Assembly (NCBI RefSeq): GCF_036032445.1
Contig: NZ_CP107932.1
Coordinates: 1,800,501 to 1,864,500 of the forward strand
Direction: 5' to 3'
Length of the DNA stretch: 64,000 nt
Source of the DNA: Nocardia sp. NBC_00416
GTDB lineage: Bacteria; Actinomycetota; Actinomycetes; Mycobacteriales; Mycobacteriaceae
Shown: positions 44,182 to 53,251 of the stretch, piece by piece
How the letters are laid out: each line of letters starts with the position of its first letter
Numbering within the stretch: the stretch's first letter is position 1
Notes under the pieces: generated by a model
What the model was told of the DNA's origin: nothing
The model's database searches: none
What the model saw: the letters and a program-made list of their open reading frames with translations, nothing else
Made by a program: the position numbers and the translations under genes

Positions 44182-45348
44182 TCACCGAGGCCAGGCGGGA
44201 GCCGCGCCGGCCACGCTGCTGATCCGCGCCTGGTACCGCTCCACGAACGGCAGCACCTGCTGAGCGATCACCTTGTTGTACTCGGCGGGCCGCTGCCGCG
44301 GATTGGCATGGCCGGTACCGCGCGGCTTCACCACCAGCAGATTCCCATTGATTCCGCCGACCTTGTCGATCAGCACCTGCTGCGTGTGCGCGACGTCGAC
44401 GACCCGGTCCCGGCTCGCGGTGTGCGGGCGGATGAAGACAATGGCCGGCCGGGGTTTGCCGTGCGCGGGCCTGGCCACCGCGCGCAGGTTATCGGTCGCG
44501 CCGCCCGCCACGATCGCCAGGAACTGCGCTTCGATCAGCCCGTTGCTGGCGGCGTCCTCGTTGAAGATCTTGTCCCGCAAGACCTGCGCCACCGACGCAC
44601 GCAAGTCGTGCAACCGGATCCCGGGCACTCCGGTACGGTCCAGGAAGCTATCGCGCCGCGCGTAGGTCTCCACCGCGGTGCGCAACCCCCGGCTCTCCCG
44701 CGCTCCGGGCAGCCAGCCCATCCAGCGCACCATATCCTCGCCGAGACCCCGGCTCTCCGGGCGCACCGAATCGAGGTCCAGCGGTGTGCAATCCAGCAGC
44801 ACCCCGACCAGCCTGCGATCACTGCCGGTGTGAATGTGCTCGGCGACCTCCAGCGCGATCACGCCGCCCATACTGTGCCCCGTCAGCACGATATTGCGCA
44901 CACCCGACATCACCGCGGCGCGGATGATCAGATCGGCGATCACCTCGGTGTCGATGCCGCGGTTGTCATAGCGGATCGCCCACACCGCGCCCATCTCCCG
45001 CAGAGCCGGAAGCGAGGCCGCCGTATCGCTCGCGTTGAGATTGCCGAGTCCCACCAGATCGACCACGGCGGTATCCCGTTTGTCCGGATGTGCCGGTTCG
45101 GCGATCGGCAACAGCGCGGGCTCGGTCAACGCGAGACGCGTGCGCTCCGGCTCGACATCGTGATCCCAGTACTGCGCGAACGCGACCAGGATGATCAACA
45201 ACAGTGCGGCCACCCGCGACAACGCCAGTCTGGTGCGGCGCAACGTCTTCCACCCGTGCCCGAGGCGCGTTTCTCGCAACCGGGCCCGGCGACGTTCCTC
45301 GCTCCAGTCCCCGACGCTGGACGGATGCCATTCGTCCAACGGCGACAT
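44182..45348 (-). CDS. membrane-anchored alpha/beta hydrolase, 388 aa
   Basis: Residues ~40-60 form one hydrophobic helix (LSRVAALLLIILVAFAQYW) after a basic cytoplasmic segment, so the catalytic domain is probably external. The nucleophile elbow is LTGHSMGGVIALEVAEH; IRYDNRG may contribute to the oxyanion site, and the catalytic His is probably in PRGTGHAN near the end. The substrate is unknown; lipases, esterases and thioesterases share the fold. The ATG follows GGAGGG. It is convergent with the TetR gene and downstream of the second TetR gene on the same strand. Confidence 0.78.
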   Translation of the reverse strand: MSPLDEWHPSSVGDWSEERRRARLRETRLGHGWKTLRRTRLALSRVAALLLIILVAFAQYWDHDVEPERTRLALTEPALLPIAEPAHPDKRDTAVVDLVGLGNLNASDTAASLPALREMGAVWAIRYDNRGIDTEVIADLIIRAAVMSGVRNIVLTGHSMGGVIALEVAEHIHTGSDRRLVGVLLDCTPLDLDSVRPESRGLGEDMVRWMGWLPGARESRGLRTAVETYARRDSFLDRTGVPGIRLHDLRASVAQVLRDKIFNEDAASNGLIEAQFLAIVAGGATDNLRAVARPAHGKPRPAIVFIRPHTASRDRVVDVAHTQQVLIDKVGGINGNLLVVKPRGTGHANPRQRPAEYNKVIAQQVLPFVERYQARISSVAGAAPAWPR

Positions 45349-45408
45349 CCCTCCACTGTAAGTGCCGAGAGGGTCACTACCGGGCGGCGTCGCCGTACCG
45401 TCGCCGCG

Positions 45409-46032
45409 TCAGTCCCGCCGGACGCCGTCGACCAGCAGCCGCCGGATCGCCTGGTTCAGTGCGGCGATGGCGTTCTCGTCCGGATCGCGCAACCCGTGCA
45501 CGACACCGGCCAGCAGCATCCCTGTCACCGCGCGCGCCGTATTGGCCGTGTCGAGATCCGCTCGCAGGTAGCCCAGATCCACCCCGTGCTCGAGATACCC
45601 GGCGGTCAGGGCGTCGGCGGTGTCCAGCAGACCGTAGAGGCGTTGGGTGAGTTCGTCGTCGATTCCGGGCGCGTGGAACAGCAGCAGCTGGGCCACCCGG
45701 CGGTCCTCGATGAGGATCCGGGTGAGCGCGACGCCGATGCGGTCGATCTGCGCCCGGTACTGGTCCAGGGTGGTCGCGGCATCGGGCGCGTTATCGGTGC
45801 CCAGCGCGTCGATGATCCGGGCGGCCAGATCGTCGATCACATGGTCGATGATGTCGCGCTTATTGTTGAAGTACCGGTAGAAGGTGCCGTGGCCGATACC
45901 GAGCTGCGCCGCGATATCGGCGATCCCGGTCGAGTGATAGCCCTTTTCGGCGAAGCAGACGAAGGCGGTGTCGATGATCTCCTGGCGTAGCTCGGCCTTA
46001 CGGCGTTCGGCCCGCGTCGATGGCTTCGTCAC
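45409..46032 (-). CDS. TetR/AcrR-family transcriptional regulator, 207 aa
   Basis: HTH: FAEKGYHSTGIADIAAQLGI then GHGTFYRYFNNKRDII. A ligand-binding helical domain follows. The GTG at 46032 (TKPSTRAERR) was chosen because the ATG at 46074 lies inside the palindromic promoter region; the longer form would add 14 residues. It is divergent from a Baeyer-Villiger monooxygenase and likely regulates it. The alpha/beta hydrolase downstream may be cotranscribed, and ester hydrolysis after Baeyer-Villiger oxidation would make sense. Confidence 0.87.
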   Translation of the reverse strand: MTKPSTRAERRKAELRQEIIDTAFVCFAEKGYHSTGIADIAAQLGIGHGTFYRYFNNKRDIIDHVIDDLAARIIDALGTDNAPDAATTLDQYRAQIDRIGVALTRILIEDRRVAQLLLFHAPGIDDELTQRLYGLLDTADALTAGYLEHGVDLGYLRADLDTANTARAVTGMLLAGVVHGLRDPDENAIAALNQAIRRLLVDGVRRD

Positions 46033-46049
46033 GCCACCGATGATACTGT

Positions 46050-46083
46050 CATCACAAGCGGAATGATGTGTCATTCTGTGATG
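46050..46083. promoter_or_regulatory. nested inverted repeats between TetR and monooxygenase
   Basis: The outer arms are CATCACA (46050-46056) and TGTGATG (46077-46083). The inner perfect repeat is GAATGA-TGTG-TCATTC (46061-46076). Together they form a compact operator in the divergent promoter region. Confidence 0.6.
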
Positions 46084-46131
46084 AACCGTTCAGAAATACA
46101 GTTCGTTCAGCACAGCAGCAGGAGGTTCGGC

Positions 46132-47622
46132 GTGGCACCTCGATACGACGCGGTCGTGGTCGGTGCGGGATTCGGCGGTATGGGTGCGGGTATCCAGCTC
46201 GACCGCCTCGGCCTGCACAATTATGTGATCCTCGAACGCGAATCGGACCTCGGGGGCACCTGGCACGTCAATCGCTACCCCGGTCTGGCCGTCGATATCG
46301 CCTCGGTGACCTACTCCTATTCCTTCGAACCCAACCCGAACTGGTCGCGCCTGTTCGCACCGGGCGCGGAACTGAAGAAGTACGCCGACCACGTCGCCGA
46401 CAAGTACGGACTACGCGAGCGGATGCGCTTCGACACCTCCGTCGACAGCGCCCGCTGGGACGCCGAGCACCAGCACTGGGTGGTCACGCTCGCCGGCGGT
46501 GAAACGATCACCGCCCGGTACCTGCTGACCGCGACCGGGTTCCTCTCCCAGCCCTACACCCCGCCGTTCCCCGGTATCGACACCTTCGCCGGCAAGATCA
46601 TCCACACCACGGCCTGGGACGACAGCCACGACCTCACCGACCGCCGGGTCGCGATCGTCGGCACCGGCGCCACCAGCGTCCAACTCGTACCCGAGGTCGC
46701 CGCGCGGGCCCGGGAGCTCACCGTTTTCCAGCGCACCCCGATCTGGGTGGTCCCCAAGGTCGATATGCCGATCCCGCCCGCGGTCCAGCGGCTGTTCGCC
46801 CGGGTGCCGGCCGCCCAGAAGGCCGCCCGGCTGGCCAACACCACCGCGCTGGAAGCGCTCATGGTGATCGGCGTCCTGCACTACAAACAGGCCAAACCGT
46901 TGAACAAGGCGGCGGCCCTGCTGGCCAAGGCTCATCTCCGCGCGCAGGTGCGCGATAAGCACACCCGCGAACGACTCACCCCCGACTACGATTTCGGCTG
47001 CAAACGCCCCACCTTCTCCAACCGTTACTTCACCACCTTCAACGAACCGCACGTGCGTTTGGAGACCGGCGGCATCGAACGGATCGAGCCGGACGGCATC
47101 GTCACCGGCGACGGTACGAAAACCGAGATCGATACCCTGATCCTGGCCACCGGCTTCAACCTGTGGGATGTGAACTTCCCGGCCATCGAGATCATCGGCC
47201 GCGACGGGGTCGATCTCGGAAAGTTCTGGCGGGACAACCGTTTCCAGGCCTACGAGGGCATCACGGTACCGAAGTTCCCGAATTTCCTGAGCCTCAACAG
47301 CCCCTATTCCTACAGCGGGCTGTCCTACTTCACCACCATCGAGGCGCAGATGAAGCATATGGGCCGGCTCTTCGGAGAGATGTCGCGCCGCGGTGAGACC
47401 ACATTCGAGGTCAGCGAACACGCCAACACCGAGTTCCTCGACCGGGTCACCGACAAACTCGGTTCCTCGGTGTTCTACGGCGGTGACTGCGCCACTGCCC
47501 GCAGCTACTACTTCAACCAGCACGGCGAGGCCGCGCTACTCCGCCCGACCAGCACGGTCAGCGCACATCGTGAAGCCGTCCGCTTCCCGGTGGACGACTA
47601 TCTGTACGGCAGGACCGGCTGA
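46132..47622 (+). CDS. Baeyer-Villiger-type flavin monooxygenase, 496 aa
   Basis: The GTG follows AGGAGG at 6 bases, favoured over ATGs further upstream that lie in the operator. First dinucleotide fold: YDAVVVGAGFGGMGAGIQL. The Baeyer-Villiger fingerprint FxGxxxHTxxW appears as FAGKIIHTTAWDD. The second Rossmann motif is VAIVGTGATSVQLVPEV. The enzyme inserts oxygen next to a ketone using FAD and NADPH, giving an ester. Substrate unknown. A divergent TetR regulator and a nearby hydrolase suggest an inducible ketone-degradation set. Confidence 0.9.
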   Translation: MAPRYDAVVVGAGFGGMGAGIQLDRLGLHNYVILERESDLGGTWHVNRYPGLAVDIASVTYSYSFEPNPNWSRLFAPGAELKKYADHVADKYGLRERMRFDTSVDSARWDAEHQHWVVTLAGGETITARYLLTATGFLSQPYTPPFPGIDTFAGKIIHTTAWDDSHDLTDRRVAIVGTGATSVQLVPEVAARARELTVFQRTPIWVVPKVDMPIPPAVQRLFARVPAAQKAARLANTTALEALMVIGVLHYKQAKPLNKAAALLAKAHLRAQVRDKHTRERLTPDYDFGCKRPTFSNRYFTTFNEPHVRLETGGIERIEPDGIVTGDGTKTEIDTLILATGFNLWDVNFPAIEIIGRDGVDLGKFWRDNRFQAYEGITVPKFPNFLSLNSPYSYSGLSYFTTIEAQMKHMGRLFGEMSRRGETTFEVSEHANTEFLDRVTDKLGSSVFYGGDCATARSYYFNQHGEAALLRPTSTVSAHREAVRFPVDDYLYGRTG

Positions 47623-47702
47623 GCCGGCTCGTGCCCGATGAGTTCCTCGCCGACCCACGCAGGTTCCGCACCCGGTCGACGAAGGAACGGAAGTCATACG
47701 AA

Positions 47703-47736
47703 AACGGTCGGCCGGATCCTGATCCGGCCGACCGTT
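47703..47736. terminator. perfect 16-bp-stem terminator hairpin
   Basis: AACGGTCGGCCGGATC pairs with GATCCGGCCGACCGTT across a 2-base centre. On the minus strand the stem is followed by TTTTCG, so it is a strong intrinsic terminator for the WXG100 genes. It can also serve the convergent monooxygenase. Confidence 0.85.
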
Positions 47737-47758
47737 CGCGCAGTGTTCGAACCGGCCT

Positions 47759-48064
47759 TCAGCTGAAAGCCGCGAACCCGTCGCCGATCTTCTTATCGGT
47801 CTGCAGCGCGCGATGCAGCGCGTTCTCGACCGCGATGGCGAGCTGGTCCAGCTTGTGCAGGGTGTCCTCCAGTTCGGTGTTCACCGCACGGTGAGCCCCC
47901 TGGAATCCTTCCTGCGCGCCCTCGCTGGCCATGGCCGCGAGGAAGTTGTCCTTGGCGGTGCCCAGGGCCTCGATCTCACCCTGGATCTTGCTGCCCTCGG
48001 TGTTCAGCGCGTCGAACAGCGCCTCCATCGTGGGCCGGTCGTAGAGAATCCTGTCGTCGCTCAT
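47759..48064 (-). CDS. WXG100/ESAT-6-like type VII substrate, 101 aa
   Basis: A ~100-residue, all-helical protein with AAGGAA ribosome spacing. The helix-turn-helix hairpin is plausible, with GFQGAHR in place of the classic WxG. The C-terminus ends ALQTDKKIGDGFAAFS. It is paired with the canonical WXG100 gene 51 bases upstream, the usual arrangement for secreted heterodimers exported by ESX systems. The final gene of the run, it ends near the strong hairpin. Confidence 0.8.
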   Translation of the reverse strand: MSDDRILYDRPTMEALFDALNTEGSKIQGEIEALGTAKDNFLAAMASEGAQEGFQGAHRAVNTELEDTLHKLDQLAIAVENALHRALQTDKKIGDGFAAFS

Positions 48065-48115
48065 ATTCCAATTCCTTTTCGGTGAAGCGGATAGCTGAAG
48101 AGGCCGGCGGCCGGA

Positions 48116-48424
48116 TCAGAGGCTGGTGTAGCCGCCGCCGGGGATGAAGTCGTCCTCGTCCATACCGAGAATCGCCTGGGTGGCTTTCTCGGTCTCCTGG
48201 GTCAGGTCGTCGAGCTTCTTGTTCAGCTTGTCGGACTCGTCGCTCCAGTCCCGCGAGGTGGTGACGAACGAGGCGTTCGCCGAACCCTTCCAGCCCGCGC
48301 GGGCGGCATCGCCGGCCGAATCCACGGCCTTCACCGACAGCCGCAGATTCTCGATGGCCTGATACATCTCGCCGGTCGCTTTCTTGACCAGCTCGATATC
48401 GAGATCAACACCCTGTGTCGCCAT
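48116..48424 (-). CDS. WXG100-family type VII secretion substrate, 102 aa
   Basis: The central turn is RAGWKGSAN, the W-x-G motif of the family, between two long helices. The C-terminal tail is acidic (ILGMDEDDFIPGGGY). The ATG follows AAAGGAAT. It forms a tandem pair with the gene at 47759 and should be secreted as a heterodimer through an ESX machine encoded elsewhere. A 150-bp gap to the EspG gene upstream may hold a separate promoter. Confidence 0.88.
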   Translation of the reverse strand: MATQGVDLDIELVKKATGEMYQAIENLRLSVKAVDSAGDAARAGWKGSANASFVTTSRDWSDESDKLNKKLDDLTQETEKATQAILGMDEDDFIPGGGYTSL

Positions 48425-48574
48425 TACTGGATTCCTTTCGTGAGGTTGTGTTCGTGCCGAGATCCGAGGATCTCGAGATGATGAGACGGTGGGTCAGCGC
48501 CTCGGGAGCTACTGATTTCGCCGCCGACGGACCCGTCCGCGTCTCCGCGTGATCGGCCCCGGCAATCGCCTGGC

Positions 48575-49363
48575 CTACGACATCCACCCTCCTACCGGCA
48601 GCGAGTGGACGAGAGCGGAAACCGCCTGGGCTATCCGGTGATCGGAACCAGGCGTGAATGTCGACCAGACCTGGTGGTCCGGTGCGGTACCGGGGCTGGC
48701 GACCAGCCGCCCGCGCGCGGTGTCGTACACCACGACGGCTCCCGCGGATCGGTGGGTGACACCCTCGCCGTGGGCGTAGGCGACGATTTCGGAATACGCG
48801 GTGCAGGTGGACAAAGCGAGACCGAACTCGATCGCCGTCCGCTCCTCGACCCCGAGGTCATAGAGGGCCTGGGTGTACTCGCTGGAATCGGTGGCGCCGT
48901 CGAGACGTTCCCGCAGCGCCGCCACGGGAGCGCTGAAACTCGCTGTCGCCGCGGGCGGGCAGGCGCCGAGCACATCGAGCAGCGGGCGCGCCAGCGCGGT
49001 ACCCGTCGCATCGGCCCAGGTTGTTCGTACCTCGAAGACGTCACCGGCCCTGGTCGCCACCGCGTGCCGTTCGGCGCGGCGGGCCAGGCACGCGCGCCGG
49101 ACTCCGGCCTCGGTGTGGACCCGCGCCACCAGTTCACGGTCCGGTTGGGACAGGACGTGCAGGGCCGCGGCGAGATCGGTGTCGACCTCGTCATAGCTGT
49201 CCACCAGGCCCGAACTCCGCAACCCGGCCAGCGCCTCGCGCTGCGCGGCGGCCCACGCGGCCGCCGAATCCTGTTGGGGCCCGGCGCCGAGCACCAACGG
49301 CAGGGTCTGCACACCCAGCAGACCCGTCACGGCCAGCAGGCCGTCATTGGTCAACGTCGTCAC
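48575..49363 (-). CDS. EspG-family ESX chaperone, 262 aa
   Basis: The GTG at 49363 follows GGGAGGGG. The sequence has the EspG layout: a beta-rich start (TLTNDGLLAVTGLLGVQTLP), an Arg/Ala helical middle (VARVHTEAGVRRACLARRAE), and a C-terminal segment GRLVASPGTAPDHQVWSTFT and DHRIAQAVSALV. EspG proteins bind PE/PPE-type substrates in the cytosol and keep them soluble for export. The PPE gene lies 25 bases upstream, its likely client. Confidence 0.78.
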   Translation of the reverse strand: MTTLTNDGLLAVTGLLGVQTLPLVLGAGPQQDSAAAWAAAQREALAGLRSSGLVDSYDEVDTDLAAALHVLSQPDRELVARVHTEAGVRRACLARRAERHAVATRAGDVFEVRTTWADATGTALARPLLDVLGACPPAATASFSAPVAALRERLDGATDSSEYTQALYDLGVEERTAIEFGLALSTCTAYSEIVAYAHGEGVTHRSAGAVVVYDTARGRLVASPGTAPDHQVWSTFTPGSDHRIAQAVSALVHSLPVGGWMS

Positions 49364-49388
49364 AACACCCCCTCCCACCAGGGCAGCG

Positions 49389-50360
49389 TCACGGCGACCC
49401 CGTTCCCGGGACCGCATGATGGGAAGGTTCGGCCGCGCCCAGCACCGGTGGGGCCGCCTGGATACCGGCCTCGATCTCCATCACCTCGCCGTCCTCGGAG
49501 TCGACGATTCCGGCGCGCACCGGGCGATCGACGCCGGCGGTTCCCGACGACGGTGTCATACCGCCCGGAACCATCCGTCCCGCTTCCGACTGCGCGGCCG
49601 CGGAGGAGGACTGCACGGGCACCGGCTCCGCCGCGGCCGTGGACAACGAGGTGTAAGCCCTGGCCTGATACGCGGAGATGGATCGGGGCGCGCGGGGCAC
49701 ACCCAGACCCGTGCCCGCCATCATGGCCGGTACGCCACCGGGCACAGCCCGGCTCGGGGCCGCCGGAGCGGCCTTCTGCTCGGCCTCCAATGCCGCGCTC
49801 GAGACGATCTGCGGTGGATGCACCTGTTCCCACGGCAGTGCCAGCGAAGTGGAGGCCGACTCGTAGCCGTGCATGACCCGGGCGGCGTTCGCCTTGGCGA
49901 TGTGCTGTTCGGCGTCGACCTCCGCCACCGCCGCCACGAGCGGGGCGCCGAGCGCCGCGCCGATCTGCTCCATACTCCGAATCGCCGCTGTCATGGCGGC
50001 GATCTCGGCCATATGCGGCATTGCCAGACTCGCCATCTCATAGGCGACCGCCTGACCGCCGGCCAGCGAGGCGTTGCGTCCCGCGGCCGCGGCGGCGTCC
50101 ACCAGCCATTCCCGCAGCGTGGTGAATCGGTCGATCGCGGGGCCGCTCTCGGTGGACCGCCACGAATCCCGCATCCGGGCCATGATCTGGTCGTATTCGA
50201 CCACTGCCGCACCGAATGCCGCGGCCAACCGCGCCCATGCGGTGCCCGCCTCGGCCATGGGCCGCACACCGGGACCGGTGGCCAGGTCGTGCGCGAGCTT
50301 CTCCGCTGGGCGTGCCTCCCATATCACGCCGGTGAAACCGGGGACCGGCGGTTCGATCAT
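49389..50360 (-). CDS. PPE-domain protein, 323 aa
   Basis: The ATG at 50360 (MIEPPVPGFTGVIWEARPAE) was chosen because this PPxxPG...W start is the family beginning. The N-terminal ~170 residues are the helical PPE fold (LATGPGVRPMAEAGTAWARL, AAFGAAVVEYDQIM). The C-terminal half is Pro/Ala/Ser-rich and probably exposed. Partnered by EspC-like and EspG genes on either side, it should be exported by an ESX machine. No PE gene is seen, so its helical partner may be one of the EspC-like proteins. Confidence 0.82.
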   Translation of the reverse strand: MIEPPVPGFTGVIWEARPAEKLAHDLATGPGVRPMAEAGTAWARLAAAFGAAVVEYDQIMARMRDSWRSTESGPAIDRFTTLREWLVDAAAAAGRNASLAGGQAVAYEMASLAMPHMAEIAAMTAAIRSMEQIGAALGAPLVAAVAEVDAEQHIAKANAARVMHGYESASTSLALPWEQVHPPQIVSSAALEAEQKAAPAAPSRAVPGGVPAMMAGTGLGVPRAPRSISAYQARAYTSLSTAAAEPVPVQSSSAAAQSEAGRMVPGGMTPSSGTAGVDRPVRAGIVDSEDGEVMEIEAGIQAAPPVLGAAEPSHHAVPGTGSP

Positions 50361-50376
50361 CTCTTCCGCTCCACGG

Positions 50377-50673
50377 CTAGGTCGTTGCTCTCGAGCCCGC
50401 GACGTTGTCCTCGTCCATCCGGACGAGCTGATCGGACTGCGAACGCAGGGCCGCGGCCAGCTTGCGGATCTCGTGGACACCGCGGGTGGTGGCGTCGTCG
50501 TACGAGGAGGCCACCGCACGCAAGGTGTCGGCCGCACGCACCGAAACCTCGTCCACACCGGCCGGTTCGACGGCGAGCGCGGGCAGGTTCGCCCGCAGTG
50601 CGTCTTCCAACCGGCCGGCCAGCGCGTCCAGTTCGGTGCCGGCCCGCCGGACCTGGGGCGGATCGAATTCCAT
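50377..50673 (-). CDS. EspC-like type VII secretion target (PF10824 type), 98 aa
   Basis: A short helical protein: VRRAGTELDALAGRLEDAL then VSVRAADTLRAVASSYDDAT. It ends RMDEDNVAGSRATT. This matches the EspC / DUF2580 family that pairs with other Esp substrates. It lies 16 bases upstream of the PPE gene and 12 bases downstream of the large Esp-like gene, in the same run. Confidence 0.8.
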   Translation of the reverse strand: MEFDPPQVRRAGTELDALAGRLEDALRANLPALAVEPAGVDEVSVRAADTLRAVASSYDDATTRGVHEIRKLAAALRSQSDQLVRMDEDNVAGSRATT

Positions 50674-50685
50674 GCCGATCTCCTG

Positions 50686-51963
50686 TCAGAGGGTCAGTGC
50701 TTTGTCCGGGGAGTCGCCGCTCACCGGTTCGGACACACGCTCGGCCGTGCCGACGACCGGCAACGACACTCCTTCGATATCTCCGACGACCTCGTTGCCG
50801 TGCTCCGCGTTGATCAGATGGTCACGCGCACCGTCGGCCGTCGTGGAATCACCGCCCTTGGCCATCCCGGCGCCGCCGCCCATTCCGCCGCCCATCGGGA
50901 TCGCGTTCCCGCTGTTGCGGTTCGCGCTGCTGCTGGTCATGGCGGCGGGTGAGCTGCCCGCAGTGGCTGCGCTCCCACCGAGATTGCCGCCGGCGGCCCG
51001 GGTTCCGGACCATGGGGCGAGTTGCTGGGCAGGCGCTCCCGCACCGCCCATCCCGCCGCCGATTCCGCCCACGACGGGGGCGCCGGGCGAACCCGCGCCA
51101 CCGATGCCGCCCCGGGCCGGGGAGTCGGCGCGGTCTCCGTCCGCGATCGACTTCACCGGATTCAGTGTTTCCTGCAGCTGAGCGACCGATTGCGCTCCCG
51201 AGGAGACCGCACTCACCAGTGTCGGGACGATCTGCATCAACTGCGACACCATCTGCATGGGATCGACGCCGTCCGGCGCGTTGGTGACCGGTACCTTCTC
51301 ACCCGTCTCCATCATCTTGGCGCTCTCCACGCCCAGTTCCGTCCGGGTCTTGGCGGTCACCGCGGCCGCCTCGGCCAGGGTTTCGGTGGTGGCCGAGAGC
51401 AGGAACACCTGACCGATACCGGTCAGCAGGAACGGGCCCGCGGCGGCCACGGAGGCCAGGTAGCGCGCCATGATCGCCGCCATGGTGGTGGATCCGGTGA
51501 ACACCGATGTCGCCGCTGTCGCTGTGCCGGCGGCGGTTCCGGCGCTCTGGCCGGCTATCGCGGCGCCGTCGCGCTGCGCCGCGCTCGCCTTGTTCGCCGC
51601 CTCCATCGCGGCCATGCCCTGCCACAACGTCATCGCGACCTGCACCGCCGACGAGCCCAGCTGCATCGAGGTCTGCAGTACGGAGGAGATCTGCGAGAAC
51701 ACCTGGGACGGATCGTTGCCTTGGCCGGCGACGAACTGTCCGGTGCCGAAACTACTGGCCAGATCGGTGATCGGCTTCGTCAGCAGCGACAGGTCCAGCG
51801 CCGGTAGGGGCGGAAGTTCCGGCATCGCGATCTGCGCGGGCAACTGTGGTAGCGGCCCGAGCCCCAAGTCCGCCAGCACATCGTTGACCGGCCGGTCCAG
51901 GGCGGGACCGGCCGCGCTCTTGCGCAGCAGGTCCAGCACGGTCGCGTCGATCGGTCCGGTCAT
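50686..51963 (-). CDS. large Esp-like type VII substrate, 425 aa
   Basis: The ATG at 51963 overlaps the stop of the preceding gene as ATGA, so translation is coupled. Residues ~60-290 are helical and Ala-rich (QVFSQISSVLQTSMQLGSSA, VAMTLWQGMAAMEAANKASA). After this comes a Gly/Met-rich flexible zone (GGGMGGAGAPAQQ, MGGGMGGGAGMA) and a conserved-looking tail NAEHGNEVVGDIEGV. The layout recalls EspA/EspE and EspB. No close family is named with certainty. Confidence 0.68.
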   Translation of the reverse strand: MTGPIDATVLDLLRKSAAGPALDRPVNDVLADLGLGPLPQLPAQIAMPELPPLPALDLSLLTKPITDLASSFGTGQFVAGQGNDPSQVFSQISSVLQTSMQLGSSAVQVAMTLWQGMAAMEAANKASAAQRDGAAIAGQSAGTAAGTATAATSVFTGSTTMAAIMARYLASVAAAGPFLLTGIGQVFLLSATTETLAEAAAVTAKTRTELGVESAKMMETGEKVPVTNAPDGVDPMQMVSQLMQIVPTLVSAVSSGAQSVAQLQETLNPVKSIADGDRADSPARGGIGGAGSPGAPVVGGIGGGMGGAGAPAQQLAPWSGTRAAGGNLGGSAATAGSSPAAMTSSSANRNSGNAIPMGGGMGGGAGMAKGGDSTTADGARDHLINAEHGNEVVGDIEGVSLPVVGTAERVSEPVSGDSPDKALTL

Positions 51964-52277
51964 GCCAGTCTGCCGATTGCCCCGAATTCGGAGGCGGTAC
52001 TGCATTCGGTCAGTTCGTAGGCGGTAGCACCCTCATAGCAGGTCAGCGCCGTTCCGGCGTGTACCGCGGCGAGCTCGTTGACCGACATCAGATTATTGGC
52101 CTGGGCATAGGCGAAGGCCGCCAGGAAATCCTGACCGATCAGGCCGAACACCGGGATAGCGGCCGCGATGAGCGCCGCCTGGTTCGCGGCGCCGGCGGTC
52201 GCCGTCTCCACCGCCATGGAAGTCGACGCATCGCCGTACCCGCGGACGATGTGGGATTCCGCTGCAATATCAGTCAT
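51960..52277 (-). CDS. EspC-like small ESX protein, 105 aa
   Basis: The ATG at 52277 (MTDIAAESHIVRGYGDAS) begins the domain; a longer frame to 52307 is possible. Helical, Ala-rich, with AALIAAAIPVFGLIGQDFLA then YAQANNLMSVNELAAV. This resembles the EspC/DUF2563-type proteins of ESX loci. Its stop overlaps the start of the Esp-like gene downstream (ATGA), which suggests equal production of the pair, as with EspA-EspC. Confidence 0.65.
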   Translation of the reverse strand: MTDIAAESHIVRGYGDASTSMAVETATAGAANQAALIAAAIPVFGLIGQDFLAAFAYAQANNLMSVNELAAVHAGTALTCYEGATAYELTECSTASEFGAIGRLA

Positions 52278-52396
52278 CAGAACGCCTAACGGCCGGGAAG
52301 TGAACATTCGCTATGTAAAACTACCCAACCCGATGACTCCCCCCTAGACAGAAGCTTGCCTCTATTGGGAAGCCGGGCCCGGCCGCCGCCGGGCGG

Positions 52397-52723
52397 TCAG
52401 TGGCCGGGCTCACCGCCCGGCATCGATTCGGCGAGTTCAGCATTGAACGCGCCGACCAGATCGCCGCGCCGGGCGATCGCCAGATGGGCGGCCCGCCCGG
52501 CGGTGGCCACCACCACCGACTCGAACTCACTCGGCGACAGTTTCGAGATCGCCTCCGTGAAAACCAGATCGCACAGTGAGCCGTTACCGTCGACCTCGGC
52601 GGTCACCGCGCCGTCGGGCGAGGTCTCGCGCACCCGGATCCCGGCGAGCCGATCTCCCAGGTCGCGCATCATGTTCAGCTGGCGGTGCACCCGCGCCTCC
52701 AGCGCATCCATCGCCTCGCTCAT
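52397..52723 (-). CDS. YbaB/EbfC-family protein (EspL-like), 108 aa
   Basis: The small YbaB fold is seen: helix 1 (MDALEARVHRQLNMMRDLGD), strands (VTAEVDGNGSLCDLVF), then helix 2 (LSPSEFESVVVATAGRAAHL). In mycobacterial ESX-1 loci the equivalent is EspL. YbaB proteins bind DNA, but EspL is needed for substrate stability. Its ATG overlaps the stop of the EspH-like gene (ATGA), indicating coupled translation. Confidence 0.8.
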   Translation of the reverse strand: MSEAMDALEARVHRQLNMMRDLGDRLAGIRVRETSPDGAVTAEVDGNGSLCDLVFTEAISKLSPSEFESVVVATAGRAAHLAIARRGDLVGAFNAELAESMPGGEPGH

Positions 52724-53034
52724 ATCGACCTCAACCAGCTCTGCGGTTCGTAATCGTATTCGGCTTCCTCGACGTACTCGTCGCGTGCGACGTCCTCCGG
52801 TTTCGGCAGGCCGGTCAGCGCCAGCATCTCACTGCTCATCCCGGCGGCTTCCAGTTCCGCGCGGCGGGCCAGGCCCGCCCGGTTGGCCGCCCGTGTGCAC
52901 AATCTCATGATCTCCCGGGCCAGATCTCCGGGCGCACGACGCAATTCGCCCGGTTCGATCCCGATCTTGATCGGCAGGCCCTGCTCGGTGGTCTCCACCG
53001 AGATCGAGCCGCTTCTCGACGTAGCTGTTGTCAT
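52720..53034 (-). CDS. EspH/DUF2694-like ESX accessory protein, 104 aa
   Basis: The start is the ATG at 53034; a GTG one codon upstream abuts the GAGGT ribosome site. The beta strands GSISVETTEQGLPIKIGI, the helix LAREIMRLCTRAANRAGLA and the tail LTGLPKPEDVARDEYVEEAE resemble mycobacterial EspH (DUF2694), including the Leu-Pro-x-Pro-Glu segment. EspH supports ESX-1 substrate export. It is the first gene of the minus-strand run. Confidence 0.65.
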   Translation of the reverse strand: MTTATSRSGSISVETTEQGLPIKIGIEPGELRRAPGDLAREIMRLCTRAANRAGLARRAELEAAGMSSEMLALTGLPKPEDVARDEYVEEAEYDYEPQSWLRSI

Positions 53035-53251
53035 CACACCTCGTCCACTCGTTGTTCCCCTGGAATTCTACGGTGACCGGACCCGCCGACCCCTGGCCTT
53101 GCTCGCACTCCTGCCACTGACGGGAAGAAGCGAGAGCCACCGCGGGCCGGTTCATGTCAGGATGTGACGGTTGAGTGATGAGGTTTCGGGAGCTACACAT
53201 GGGTGCGGTCGACTTCTTATGGTTGTCGTGGGGACGTAGTCGGAGGCGAGG

